Assembly (NCBI GenBank): GCA_900540935.1
Contig: UQHW01000036.1
Location: 1 to 19,540 of the forward strand
Direction: 5' to 3'
Length of the DNA stretch: 19,540 bases
Source: an uncultured Collinsella sp.
GTDB lineage: Bacteria > Actinomycetota > Coriobacteriia > Coriobacteriales > Coriobacteriaceae
Part shown: piece by piece, positions 1-9,525 of the stretch
How positions within the stretch are numbered: the stretch's first letter is position 1
How the letters are laid out: every line of letters starts with the position of its first letter
Notes under the pieces: generated by a model
Told to the model about the DNA's origin: nothing
Database searches by the model: none
The model's input: only the letters and a program-made list of their open reading frames with translations
Translations under genes and position numbers: made by a program

Positions 1-15
1 GCGCGAACGGTGCGC

Positions 16-56
16 CTGTTTAGCGAAACTGGTGAAAAATAGATTGACGCTAACAG
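16..56. repeat. Imperfect palindrome at the left edge of the IS110 remnant
   Basis: CTGTTTAGCG (16-25) pairs with CGCTAACAG (48-56) with one bulged T, around a 22-nt loop. The recognisable transposase sequence starts at its right arm. It may be a REP-like element or part of the junction where the transposase was truncated. Confidence 0.4.
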
Positions 57-909
57 CCTGTTCGCCGGCGAGGCCAAGACCGACGAGCGCGACGCCGCGG
101 TGATCGCGCGGACCGCCCTGGGCGTGCCGGACTCCCTGTCGGGGGTCCCGGGCCGCGGCGAGGCCCTCGAGGCCGCTCGCGCCCTCTCGTCGCAGCGCGA
201 CCACGTCGTCGCCTGCGCGACCAGGGACAAGAACCGCCTGCGCGCGGTGCTGCTCGAGTCCTGCCCGGCCCTCGAGGCCGCGGTCGACCTGTCGGACCGG
301 CGGTGGCTGGAGCTGCTCGCCGGGTTCGGCGGGGCGTGGGGGATCGCCCGCTCCGGGGCCGAGGGCCCGCGGGCCGAGGCCGCCGGGGAGGCCGCGGCCG
401 CCTCCACCGCGCCCCCGCCGGCGCTCGTCGAGGCCGAGAACAGGCAGGTCAGGTTCCTGGCCGCCCGGATATCGGAGGCCCTCGACGAGGCCGGGGCCCT
501 CGAGGCCGAGACGGCGGCGCTGCTCGAGGGCGACGAGACCTACGCGTGCCTGCTCACCGTGCCCGGCATCGGCCCGAGGACCGCGGCGCAGCTCGCGGTG
601 TCGGTCGACATCGGGAGGTTCCCGGACCACGACCACCTGGCCTCGTACTGCGGCATAGCCCCGAGGGTGAGGAGCTCCGGCACGTCGGTGAGGTCGGTCA
701 GGGCGTCCAGGCGCGGCGACGCGAGGCTCAAGTCCCTGCTGATCTTCTCGTGCAACAGCCTGGTGAGGTCCTCGGGGCGCTACGGCGAGTACTACCGGGC
801 CTGCAGGGCGCGGGGCATGGGGCACGGGCGGGCGCTCAAGGCCGTCGCGAGGAAGCGGCTCAGGGCGATATACGCCGTGATGCGCGACCGGGTGCCCTAC
901 CGGGAGTAG
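43..909 (+). pseudogene. IS110-family transposase, 5'-truncated remnant
   Basis: The reading frame opens after a TAG at 40-42 and runs to the TAG at 907-909; a GTG at 100 is the first good start, but homology-like sequence begins before it. The stretch AGEAKTDERDAAVIA (64-108) is the conserved end of the RuvC-like DEDD domain of IS110/IS1111 transposases. Further on lie a helix-hairpin-helix (TVPGIGPRTAAQLAV, about 559-603) and the C-terminal Tnp_20 domain with its serine motif (RVRSSGTS). About 289 residues are present against roughly 400 in the family, and the first catalytic Asp and Glu blocks are missing, so it should be inactive. It is far more GC-rich than its neighbours, which suggests separate origin. 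The right end of the element probably lies near 915-940. It converges on gltD. Family assignment is firm; exact ends are not. Confidence 0.85.
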
Positions 910-941
910 CCCCGACGGTTGACAAAACTATAGGAACACCC

Positions 942-988
942 AACTGCCGGCACTTAGGGACGTTCCTTTTGTGCCGGCAGTTAGGGAC
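942..988. repeat. REP-like palindrome downstream of the IS110 remnant
   Basis: AACTGCCGGCAC (942-953) and GTGCCGGCAGTT (971-982) are perfect 12-bp inverted repeats around a 17-nt loop. The octamer TTAGGGAC follows the left arm (954-961) and recurs overlapping the end of the right arm (981-988), so a short direct repeat is laid over the inverted one. It sits between two converging genes and could also act as the gltD terminator, although no T-run follows the stem on the minus strand. Confidence 0.7.
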
Positions 989-1020
989 AGCCCTTGACGA
1001 TTCAGCTGTGAACAGCCGCC

Positions 1021-2502
<1,482 letters not shown>

Positions 2503-2507
2503 GGCAC

Positions 2508-5500
2508 TTACGCCTCCTTCTTGGTCGAAGCAACAGAGCTGGCGGCGGCGGGCACAGCGCCAGCGACACCACCCGCCACATCAAAGCGAGCGACATCGGC
2601 GGCGTCGGCGCGACCGGTCACAATGTCAAACGCCAGCTCCTCGGCCTGCTCATGCGTCTTGCCGACGGCCTCGGCGGCGGCGACAATCGCCAGCACGCGC
2701 TCGTACTCGGTCGGAATGACCTTCACAAAGTGCTTGCTCATCGTCTCAAAGCTGTAGAGCAGCTTAATGCCGCGCGGGCTCTGCGTCGCGTCCACGTGCT
2801 CCTGGATGAGCTCGCGAATCTGCGCCAGCTCGCCGGCAGTCGGGGCTTTAAGCTCAACGCTCTCGTGGTTCACACGGGCATCGAGCGTGCCGTACTGGTC
2901 AAAGACATAGGCCACGCCACCCGTCATGCCGGCGGCGAAGTTCTGCCCGACCTCGCCCAGGATGAGCGCCAGACCTCCCGTCATGTACTCGCAGCCATGG
3001 TTGCCGCAGCCCTCGACCACCACCGTGGCACCGGAGTTGCGTACGCCAAAGCGCTGGCCGGCCAGGCCGTTAATGAAGCCGCGGCCACTCGTAGCGCCAA
3101 AGAACGCAACGTTGCCCACGATGATGTTCTCGTCGAACTTGTAGGTCGCATGCGGGTTGGGGCGCACCGACACCTCGCCGCCCGAAAGGCCCTTGCCAAA
3201 GTAGTCGTTGGCGTCGCCGCACACGTTGAGCGTAATGCCGCGCGGCAGGAAGGCGCCAAAGCTCTGACCGGCCGAACCATCGCAATCGATGGTGATGGAG
3301 CCGGCGGGCAGGCCCTCGGGATGCGCCTTGGTCACCGCGTTGCCCAAGATGGTGCCCACGCAGCGGTTGACGTTGGCGATATCGGCGCGGAAGCGAATCG
3401 GACGCAGGTGCGCACGGGCATCGGCCGTATAGGGCACAAACAACGTGGAGTCGAGCGTCTTGTCGAGCTCGCTGTCCGCAGCCATCTGGGGCAGGAAGTG
3501 ACGGCCGTCGGCACCCGGGATGTGGGCACCAAACTCACAGGTCGCGCTCGCCAGCACGGGCGACAGATCCAGCAGGTTGGCCTTGCGGTTGCCCGGGACC
3601 TCGATCTGGCGCAGGCACTCGGGATGGCCGACCATCTCGTCGACGGTGCGGAAGCCCAGGCTCGCCATGACCTCGCGCAGCTGCTCGGCCACAAAGAGCA
3701 TAAAGTGCTCGACGTGCTCGGGCTTGCCGCGGAAGCCGCGACGCAGGCGGCAGTTTTGCGTAGCGATGCCGGCCGGGCAGGTATCCTGCTGGCAGTCGCG
3801 CTGCATGAGGCAGCCCATCGAGATGAGCGGCATGGTCGCAAAGCCAAACTCCTCGGCACCCAGCAGGCAGGCGACGGCAACATCGGTGCCGTCCATGAGC
3901 TTGCCGTCGGCCTCGAGCACCACGCGCGAGCGCAGGCCGTTTTGCAGCAGCGTCTGCTGAGCCTCGGCAAGACCGAGCTCCAGCGGCAGACCGGCGTGCC
4001 AAATGGAATCGCGAGCAGCGGCACCCGAGCCGCCGTTGTGGCCGCTGATCAAAATCTTGTCGGCAGCGCCCTTGGCAACACCAGTGGCGATGGTGCCGAC
4101 GCCGGCCTCGCTGACCAGCTTGACCGACACGCGTGCGCCGGGGTTGGCGTTCTTAAGATCGAAGATAAGCTCCGCCAGGTCCTCGATGGAGTAGATGTCG
4201 TGGTGCGGCGGAGGCGAGATCAGGCCGATGCCGGGCGTGGACTGACGGACCTCGGCGATCCAGGGGTAGACCTTCTTGCCGGGCAGGTGGCCGCCCTCGC
4301 CGGGCTTGGCGCCCTGGGCCATCTTGATCTGAATCTCGAAGGCGCTGCACAGGTAGCGGCTCGTCACGCCAAAGCGCGCGCTTGCCACCTGCTTGATGGC
4401 GGAATTCTTGGAGTCACCGTTAGCCAGCGGGGTCTCGCGACGCGGGTCCTCGCCGCCCTCGCCCGAGTTGGAACGGCCGTGCAGGCGGTTCATGGCGATG
4501 GCCATGCACTCGTGTGCTTCCTTGCTGATGGAGCCGTACGACATGGCGCCGGTGTTAAAGCGGCGGACGATGTTGAGCGCGGGCTCCACCTCGTCGAGCG
4601 AAACCGGCGTGCGACCGTTGGCATTAAAGTCCAGCAGGTCACGCAGGCGCACGGCACGGCCGGTGCGGTGCAGGCGGGCGCTGTACTCCTTAAAGGTGTC
4701 GTAGCTGTCCTCACGGCAGGCGGTCTGCAGCAAGTAGACAGTCTGCGGATCGATGAGGTGATCCTCGCCGCCGAGCGGGCGCCACTTGGTCAGGCCCAAC
4801 GTGGGCAGCTGATCGGGAGCCGGGCTCTTAAGGATAGCGAGAGCGGCGTCATAGCGCTCATTTTGCTCGCGTTCGACGTCCTCGACACCCATACCGCCCA
4901 CACGGCTCACCGTGCCGGCGAAGTACGCGTTGACGAACTCCGGCGTAAAGCCAACGGCCTCGAAGATCTGCGCGGAGTGGTAGCTCTGCACCGTGGAGAT
5001 GCCCATCTTGGACATGATGGAGACGATGCCCGCCGTCGCGGCCTTGTTGTAATTGGCGATGCCCTGCTCGGCCGTCACGTCCAGGTCACCGCGTGCCGCC
5101 AGATCGCGGATGCACGCGTGCGCGTTGTACGGATAGATGCCGCTCGCGGAGTAGCCCACCAGCGCCGCAAAGTCATGCGGGGACACAGCGTCACCGCACT
5201 CTACCACGATGTCGGCAAAGGTGCGCACGCCGGCGCGGATCAGGTGGTTGTGGACGCAGCCCACGGCGAGCAACGACGGCACAGGGACCTCGCCCGCCGC
5301 GGCACGGTCGCTCAGCACCACGATGTTCACGCCATCGCGAACCGCAGCCTCGACGTCCTCGGCAAGCTGCTTGAGCGCAGCCTGCAGCGCGCCCTCACCC
5401 GCGTCGCGGCGGTACACGGCACGGAATCGGCGGGTCTTAAAGCCAACACGGTCAATCGCGCAAATGCGGTCGAACTCCTCCTCGCTCAGCAGCGGGCGCT

Positions 5501-7205
5501 CCAGGCGCACCAGCTGACAGGCCGTACGGGAGTCCTCGAGCAGGTTGCCGTGGTTGCCCAGGTAGAGCGTGGTCGAGGTGACCATATGCTCGCGAAGAGC
5601 GTCGATGGGCGGATTCGTGACCTGAGCGAACAGCTGATAGAAGTAGTCGAAGAACGAGCGCGTCTTCTTGGACAGGCAGGCCAGCGGCGCATCGATGCCC
5701 ATCGAGGCGAGCGGGGCCTTGCCCTGCTGGGCCATGGGACGCACAACCTCGTCGACGTCATCCCAGTGATAGCCGAGCTTGGCCATACGCACGGCGGTAG
5801 GCACCTCGCCGTCCTCGGCGGGTGTTGCCGCAACGGGCCCATCGAGCGCGTCGACGGTCAGCGTCTCCTCGGCAATCCAGTCGCGGTAGGGTTTTTCCTT
5901 GGCATAGCGGGCGCGCAGCTCATCGTTGTAGATCACGCGGCCGCGGGCAAAGTCAACCTCGAGCATCTGGCCCGGTCCCAGACAGCCGCTCGTCAGGATG
6001 TTCTCGGGGCTCACCTCGATGGTGCCCACCTCGCTCGCCAGCATAAAGCGACCGTCGCGCGTCACATAGTAGCGGGCAGGACGCAAGCCGTTGCGGTCGA
6101 GGGCGGCGCCCAGCGTGCGACCGTCGGTAAAGGCGATGGCCGCCGGGCCGTCCCACGGCTCCATGAGCATGGACTGGTAAGCGTCGTAGGCGCGGCGCTC
6201 CTCACTCAGGCTGTCGTTGTGGTCCCACGGCTCGGGCAGCAACATGGACGCGGCACGCGTGAGCGGTCGACCGTTCATGACCAGGAACTCAAGCACATTG
6301 TCCAGAATCGCGGAATCGGAGCCCTCGCGGTTGATGATGGGCATCACGCGCTCAAGATCGTGCTGCAGCACGGGACTGTACAGGTTGGGCTCGCGGGCGC
6401 GAATCCAGTTGACGTTACCCTTGAGGGTGTTGATCTCGCCGTTGTGGATGATAAAGCGGTTGGGATGTGCGCGCTCCCAGCTGGGTGTAGTGTTGGTGGA
6501 GTAGCGCGAGTGGACGAGCGCCACGGCCGTTTTGACGGCGGCGTCGTTGAGGTCGATGAAGAAACGGCGCATCTGCGTGGCGACCAGCATACCTTTGTAT
6601 ACGATGGTGCGCGAGCTCATGGAGCACACATAGAAGATCTTGTCGCGCAGGGCGAACTCAGCGTCGGCCTTCTTTTCGATGGTGCGGCGGCACACGTACA
6701 GGCGGCGCTCAAAGGCATCGCCGGCGGGCGTGTCGTCCGGACGGCCCAGGAAAGCCTGCAAGATGGTGGGCATGCAGGCGCGGGCTGTCTCGCCCAGGTC
6801 GTGCGGGTCGACCGGCACCTCGCGCCAAAAGAGCAGCGGCACGCCGGCCTCGGCGCAGCCCTCCTCAAACACGCGACGGGCATCCTCTACGCCCTTGTCG
6901 TCCTGCGGGAAGAACAGCATGGCCACGCCATAGTCGCCCTCTGCCGGCAGAATCTGGCCGCACTTTTGAGCCTCTTTGCGGAAAAAGTGATGCGGAACCT
7001 GGAACAGGATGCCGGCGCCGTCGCCGGTGTTCTTCTCGAGTCCGGTGCCGCCGCGGTGCTCCAAGTTGACCAGAATGGACAGTGCGTCGTCCAGGATCTG
7101 GTGATGGCGCTCGCCGTTGATATCGGCAAGCGCGCCGATGCCACATGCATCGTGGTCGAATTCGGGGCGATAAAGGCCCTGCTGCTGAGCGGAATCTGCC
7201 TGCAT
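2508..7205 (-). CDS. gltB: Glutamate synthase (NADPH) large subunit
   Basis: The 1565-aa cytoplasmic enzyme releases ammonia from glutamine in its N-terminal class II amidotransferase domain, channels it, and makes glutamate from 2-oxoglutarate at an FMN/3Fe-4S site. A 20-residue propeptide precedes Cys21 (HDACGIGALADI), the expected nucleophile after maturation. The glutaminase domain covers about 21-430, the central domain about 470-750, the FMN-binding synthase domain about 820-1190, and the GXGXG beta-helix about 1260-1450. C1132, C1138 and C1143 (GCLMQRDCQQDTCPAG) are the 3Fe-4S ligands. Length is slightly above the usual 1480-1530. The ATG has a strong GGGGAGG six bases upstream. It is the first gene of the gltBD operon; no clear sigma-70 promoter was found in its 183-nt leader region. 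Confidence 0.96.
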   Translation of the reverse strand: MQADSAQQQGLYRPEFDHDACGIGALADINGERHHQILDDALSILVNLEHRGGTGLEKNTGDGAGILFQVPHHFFRKEAQKCGQILPAEGDYGVAMLFFPQDDKGVEDARRVFEEGCAEAGVPLLFWREVPVDPHDLGETARACMPTILQAFLGRPDDTPAGDAFERRLYVCRRTIEKKADAEFALRDKIFYVCSMSSRTIVYKGMLVATQMRRFFIDLNDAAVKTAVALVHSRYSTNTTPSWERAHPNRFIIHNGEINTLKGNVNWIRAREPNLYSPVLQHDLERVMPIINREGSDSAILDNVLEFLVMNGRPLTRAASMLLPEPWDHNDSLSEERRAYDAYQSMLMEPWDGPAAIAFTDGRTLGAALDRNGLRPARYYVTRDGRFMLASEVGTIEVSPENILTSGCLGPGQMLEVDFARGRVIYNDELRARYAKEKPYRDWIAEETLTVDALDGPVAATPAEDGEVPTAVRMAKLGYHWDDVDEVVRPMAQQGKAPLASMGIDAPLACLSKKTRSFFDYFYQLFAQVTNPPIDALREHMVTSTTLYLGNHGNLLEDSRTACQLVRLERPLLSEEEFDRICAIDRVGFKTRRFRAVYRRDAGEGALQAALKQLAEDVEAAVRDGVNIVVLSDRAAAGEVPVPSLLAVGCVHNHLIRAGVRTFADIVVECGDAVSPHDFAALVGYSASGIYPYNAHACIRDLAARGDLDVTAEQGIANYNKAATAGIVSIMSKMGISTVQSYHSAQIFEAVGFTPEFVNAYFAGTVSRVGGMGVEDVEREQNERYDAALAILKSPAPDQLPTLGLTKWRPLGGEDHLIDPQTVYLLQTACREDSYDTFKEYSARLHRTGRAVRLRDLLDFNANGRTPVSLDEVEPALNIVRRFNTGAMSYGSISKEAHECMAIAMNRLHGRSNSGEGGEDPRRETPLANGDSKNSAIKQVASARFGVTSRYLCSAFEIQIKMAQGAKPGEGGHLPGKKVYPWIAEVRQSTPGIGLISPPPHHDIYSIEDLAELIFDLKNANPGARVSVKLVSEAGVGTIATGVAKGAADKILISGHNGGSGAAARDSIWHAGLPLELGLAEAQQTLLQNGLRSRVVLEADGKLMDGTDVAVACLLGAEEFGFATMPLISMGCLMQRDCQQDTCPAGIATQNCRLRRGFRGKPEHVEHFMLFVAEQLREVMASLGFRTVDEMVGHPECLRQIEVPGNRKANLLDLSPVLASATCEFGAHIPGADGRHFLPQMAADSELDKTLDSTLFVPYTADARAHLRPIRFRADIANVNRCVGTILGNAVTKAHPEGLPAGSITIDCDGSAGQSFGAFLPRGITLNVCGDANDYFGKGLSGGEVSVRPNPHATYKFDENIIVGNVAFFGATSGRGFINGLAGQRFGVRNSGATVVVEGCGNHGCEYMTGGLALILGEVGQNFAAGMTGGVAYVFDQYGTLDARVNHESVELKAPTAGELAQIRELIQEHVDATQSPRGIKLLYSFETMSKHFVKVIPTEYERVLAIVAAAEAVGKTHEQAEELAFDIVTGRADAADVARFDVAGGVAGAVPAAASSVASTKKEA

Positions 7206-7388
7206 CGCGATCCTCCCCTAGATATTAGACAGTCAGTTGAATAGGCATACTAGGAGCATCGCCGGCCCGTTGTGTTTCCCGCCCGTTTCGAAACAATCGC
7301 GTAACGCACGCCCTACGAGTGGACACCGCCGACCTCAAGGGCGACAACAAGGGCCCCAGGTTCGGCCTGCAAACTCACCTCTTCAAAC
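7206..7388. other. gltB upstream region with a short coding-like stretch
   Basis: This stretch should hold the gltB promoter (minus strand). The best -10 candidates, TAATAT or TAGTAT within 40 nt of the ribosome-binding site, lack a convincing -35. On the plus strand, a frame open from before 7259 ends at a TAA (7400-7402) with the peptide LKGDNKGPRFGLQTHLFKHL near its end, which reads like protein rather than random sequence. I do not recognise it; it may be a decayed gene end. Confidence 0.3.
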
Positions 7389-7605
7389 ATCTCAATCTGT
7401 AACAGTAAGACCCAATTTCGACGACTAACTGTTACAGATTGAGATTTTCTGCAGGACAGTTTTGGTTTGTCTCGATCTGTAACACGAAGGGCCGGTTTTT
7501 GCAGCTAACTGTTACAGATCGAGATTTTCCATAGGACCATTTCTTCCTGTCTCGATCTGTAACACCTAGGTCCAATTTCCATCCCTAGTTGTTACAGATC
7601 AAGAC
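7389..7605. repeat. Tandem palindromic array, family F1, three units
   Basis: Three 57-bp imperfect palindromes start at 7389, 7469 and 7549, exactly 80 bp apart, with 23-bp spacers. Each begins (A/G)TCTC(A/G)ATCTGTAACA and ends with the complement, TGTTACAGAT(T/C)(G/A)AGA(T/C). Unit 1 has perfect 18-bp arms. In units 1 and 3 the loops share CCAATTTC. Stem pair 6-52 is A-T in unit 1 but G-C in units 2 and 3, a compensatory change. The array lies between divergent gltB and the Nramp gene, about 120 nt before the latter. Confidence 0.9.
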
Positions 7606-7726
7606 ATTTCGGCAACTCCTTTCCCCATCCTATTCAAATACAACAATTTTGTTAGTCTCGGTTAACCTTTAAGCCTAAAACGGGTACCCTTTACGGCGTC
7701 AAACAAACGGCACGCAGGAGTGCACC

Positions 7727-8983
7727 ATGCTCAACCATCTCAAACAACACTTTGGTTCCCGGCGCACCGGTGGTCACGGAGGCCTAGACATTGCGCGGCA
7801 TATCGGCCCCGGGTTGCTCGTCACCGTCGGCTTTATCGACCCGGGCAACTGGGCCTCCAATATGGCCGCGGGCTCGCAGTTTGGCTACGCGCTGCTGTGG
7901 ATCGTCACGCTGTCCACGATCATGCTCATCGTGCTGCAGCACAACGCGGCGCACTTGGGCATCGCCACGGGCATGTGTCTTGCCGAGGCCACGACGCGCC
8001 ACCTGCCCCGCCTCGTCGGGCGTGCGATACTCGGCAGCGCGTATCTAGCCACGGTCGCCACCGCCATGGCCGAAGTCCTGGGCGGTGCGATCGCGCTCCA
8101 GATGCTCTTTGGACTGCCCGTACGCGCCGGCTGCGTCATCGTGGCCGCGGCATCGATGGCAATGCTCATGACGAACTCCTACAAGCGTGCCGAGCGCTGG
8201 ATCATCGCCTTCGTCGGCGTGGTAGGACTCTCGTTTTTGGCCGAGCTTGCGCTAGTCAAGGTCGACTGGCCGCAAGCCACCGCAAGCTGGATCACGCCCA
8301 GTATGCCCACTGGCTCTGCCGCGATTATCGTGAGTGTCCTGGGTGCGGTCGTTATGCCACACAACCTTTTTCTGCACTCCGAGGTCATCCAATCTATGCA
8401 CTTCGAAGGCCAAGGCGAGCAGGTTATCGAAGAACGTCTGCGCTACGAGCTCTTCGACACGCTCTTTTCGATGGGCGTGGGCTGGGCAATCAACTCGGCC
8501 ATGGTCATCCTGGCCGCAACGACCTTCTTTGCGCACGGCATTGTCGTAGACGACCTCGCCGTCGCAGCGGCCACGCTCTCCCCCATCTTGGGCCCGGCAA
8601 GCTCAACTATCTTTGCGGTAGCGCTGCTGTTCGCGGGACTATCGAGCAGCGTGACGGCGGGCATGGCGGCGGGCACCATCACCGCGGGCATGTTCGACGA
8701 GGAATACGACATCCACGACCGACACTCATCGATTGGGGTGGCGGCCTGTTTCGTCGGCGCAGTGACGGCGTGCCTAGTCGTCCCAAATCCTTTTGAAGGT
8801 CTCATCTGGAGTCAGGCACTGCTGTCGCTTCAGCTGCCGATTACGGTCTTTGTGCTCATACGGCTCACCAGCTCACGCCGCGTCATGGGCAAATACGCCA
8901 ACTCGCGTCCACTCAACGCGCTGCTTGTAGGGATCGGTGCCATCGTGACGATTCTCGATGTCGTGTTGTTGACAGGGATGTAA
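7727..8983 (+). CDS. Nramp-family Mn2+/Fe2+ transporter
   Basis: The 418-aa integral membrane protein is a proton-coupled divalent metal importer of the Nramp (MntH/SLC11) family with about 11 helices. The two metal-site signatures are present: DPGN at residues 38-41 in TM1 and AVVMPHN at 207-213 in TM6. Asp38, Asn41, Ala207 and Met210 match the metal ligands known from structures. The retained methionine argues for Mn/Fe/Cd-type selectivity and against the Mg or Al branches. The ATG is chosen because GCAGGAG lies six bases upstream. It stands alone, with F1 palindromes on both sides. A partly symmetrical sequence, GGTTAACCTTTAAGCC (about 7660-7675), could be a metalloregulator (MntR/DtxR-type) site, but it matches no consensus well. 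The symbol mntH would be reasonable but is not proven. Confidence 0.93.
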   Translation: MLNHLKQHFGSRRTGGHGGLDIARHIGPGLLVTVGFIDPGNWASNMAAGSQFGYALLWIVTLSTIMLIVLQHNAAHLGIATGMCLAEATTRHLPRLVGRAILGSAYLATVATAMAEVLGGAIALQMLFGLPVRAGCVIVAAASMAMLMTNSYKRAERWIIAFVGVVGLSFLAELALVKVDWPQATASWITPSMPTGSAAIIVSVLGAVVMPHNLFLHSEVIQSMHFEGQGEQVIEERLRYELFDTLFSMGVGWAINSAMVILAATTFFAHGIVVDDLAVAAATLSPILGPASSTIFAVALLFAGLSSSVTAGMAAGTITAGMFDEEYDIHDRHSSIGVAACFVGAVTACLVVPNPFEGLIWSQALLSLQLPITVFVLIRLTSSRRVMGKYANSRPLNALLVGIGAIVTILDVVLLTGM

Positions 8984-9010
8984 TGGGGCGGGGCACCTAC
9001 CCAGGCAAAC

Positions 9011-9147
9011 GTCTCGATCTGTAACATCTAGACCCGCTTTTGATGTCTAGATGTTACAGATCGAGATCATTCCGAGGGACAGCTCCGTTTGTCTCAATCT
9101 GTAACAAGTGGACCCAATTTCCACCGTTAGACGTTACAGATTAAGAC
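9011..9147. repeat. Tandem palindromic array, family F1, two units
   Basis: Two more 57-bp units start at 9011 and 9091, again exactly 80 bp apart with a 23-bp spacer. Unit 4 has the longest stem: 9011-9033 pairs with 9045-9067 at 22 of 23 positions around an 11-nt loop. Unit 5 has A-T at stem pair 6-52 where unit 4 has G-C. Unit 5 carries the loop text GACCCAATTTCC also seen in units 1 and 3 with small changes. The first hairpin begins 28 nt after the Nramp stop codon and could slow or end transcription, but no T-run follows it. Confidence 0.9.
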
Positions 9148-9217
9148 AAAAGGTCGGCCGGACTCACAACAGACAGGATCGGCCAACAGCAACCGTGATC
9201 CCTTGGGGACGGAGGAA

Positions 9218-9252
9218 AAGGGTCCCGGCCGGGATATCCGACCGGGACCCTT
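9218..9252 (-). terminator. Rho-independent terminator of the rubredoxin gene
   Basis: AAGGGTCCCGG (9218-9228) and CCGGGACCCTT (9242-9252) form a perfect 11-bp stem with a 13-nt loop. On the minus strand the stem is followed by TTCC, making a TTTTCC tail. It lies about 40 nt beyond the rubredoxin stop codon. Confidence 0.8.
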
Positions 9253-9292
9253 GGACAGAGCTATGTGTTGCCGTGAGCCGCGTGCCGACGAG

Positions 9293-9436
9293 CTACTCCT
9301 CGACGAGCTCAAACTGATCGGGACCGACGCCGCACACCGGGCACACGTAATCCTCGGGCAGCTCGGGCGTGTCGACCTCAACCTCGTAACCACAAACGAT
9401 GCACACGAACTTATACGTCTTCTTCTCCTCAGTCAT
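9293..9436 (-). CDS. Small rubredoxin-like iron protein
   Basis: The 47-aa protein has two CxxC pairs, C12/C15 (CIVCGY) and C32/C35 (CPVCGV), the Fe(SCys)4 site of rubredoxins, so it is a one-electron carrier. The gap between the pairs is only 16 residues, against about 29 in classical rubredoxin, which makes it closer to the short rubredoxin domain of rubrerythrins. An upstream in-frame ATG would add 13 residues. The inner start at 9436 is preferred because AGGAG lies six bases before it and the outer one has no such site. The neighbour upstream on the same strand is an Hrb-like flavoprotein, a likely electron partner. It has its own promoter and terminator. Confidence 0.9.
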   Translation of the reverse strand: MTEEKKTYKFVCIVCGYEVEVDTPELPEDYVCPVCGVGPDQFELVEE

Positions 9437-9480
9437 GATGTTCTCCTCTCGAACGCGACTGGTGATGTACTTCATCTATT

Positions 9481-9508
9481 AGTATAGATTCTCAATAATA
9501 TAATGCAA
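9481..9508 (-). promoter_or_regulatory. Predicted sigma-70 promoter of the rubredoxin gene
   Basis: On the minus strand, TATACT (9481-9486) is a good -10 box, and TTGCAT (9503-9508) lies 16 bp upstream as a weak -35. The stretch is unusually AT-rich for this window and sits between the flavin reductase stop and the rubredoxin start. Confidence 0.6.
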
Positions 9509-9525
9509 GTTTTTTTAAAACATTT

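Noticed and set aside
7389..7605. CRISPR array
   Set aside because: The repeated units are long, palindromic and differ from each other; spacers are short and of constant length, and there are no cas genes in the window.
7640..7700. MntR/DtxR operator before the Nramp gene
   Set aside because: A partly symmetrical GGTTAACC region exists but does not match a known consensus well enough to list as a site.
9011..9147. Integron attC sites flanking a gene cassette
   Set aside because: Length and hairpin form are suggestive, but the attC core GTTRRRY is absent (GTTACAG is found) and no integron integrase is present.
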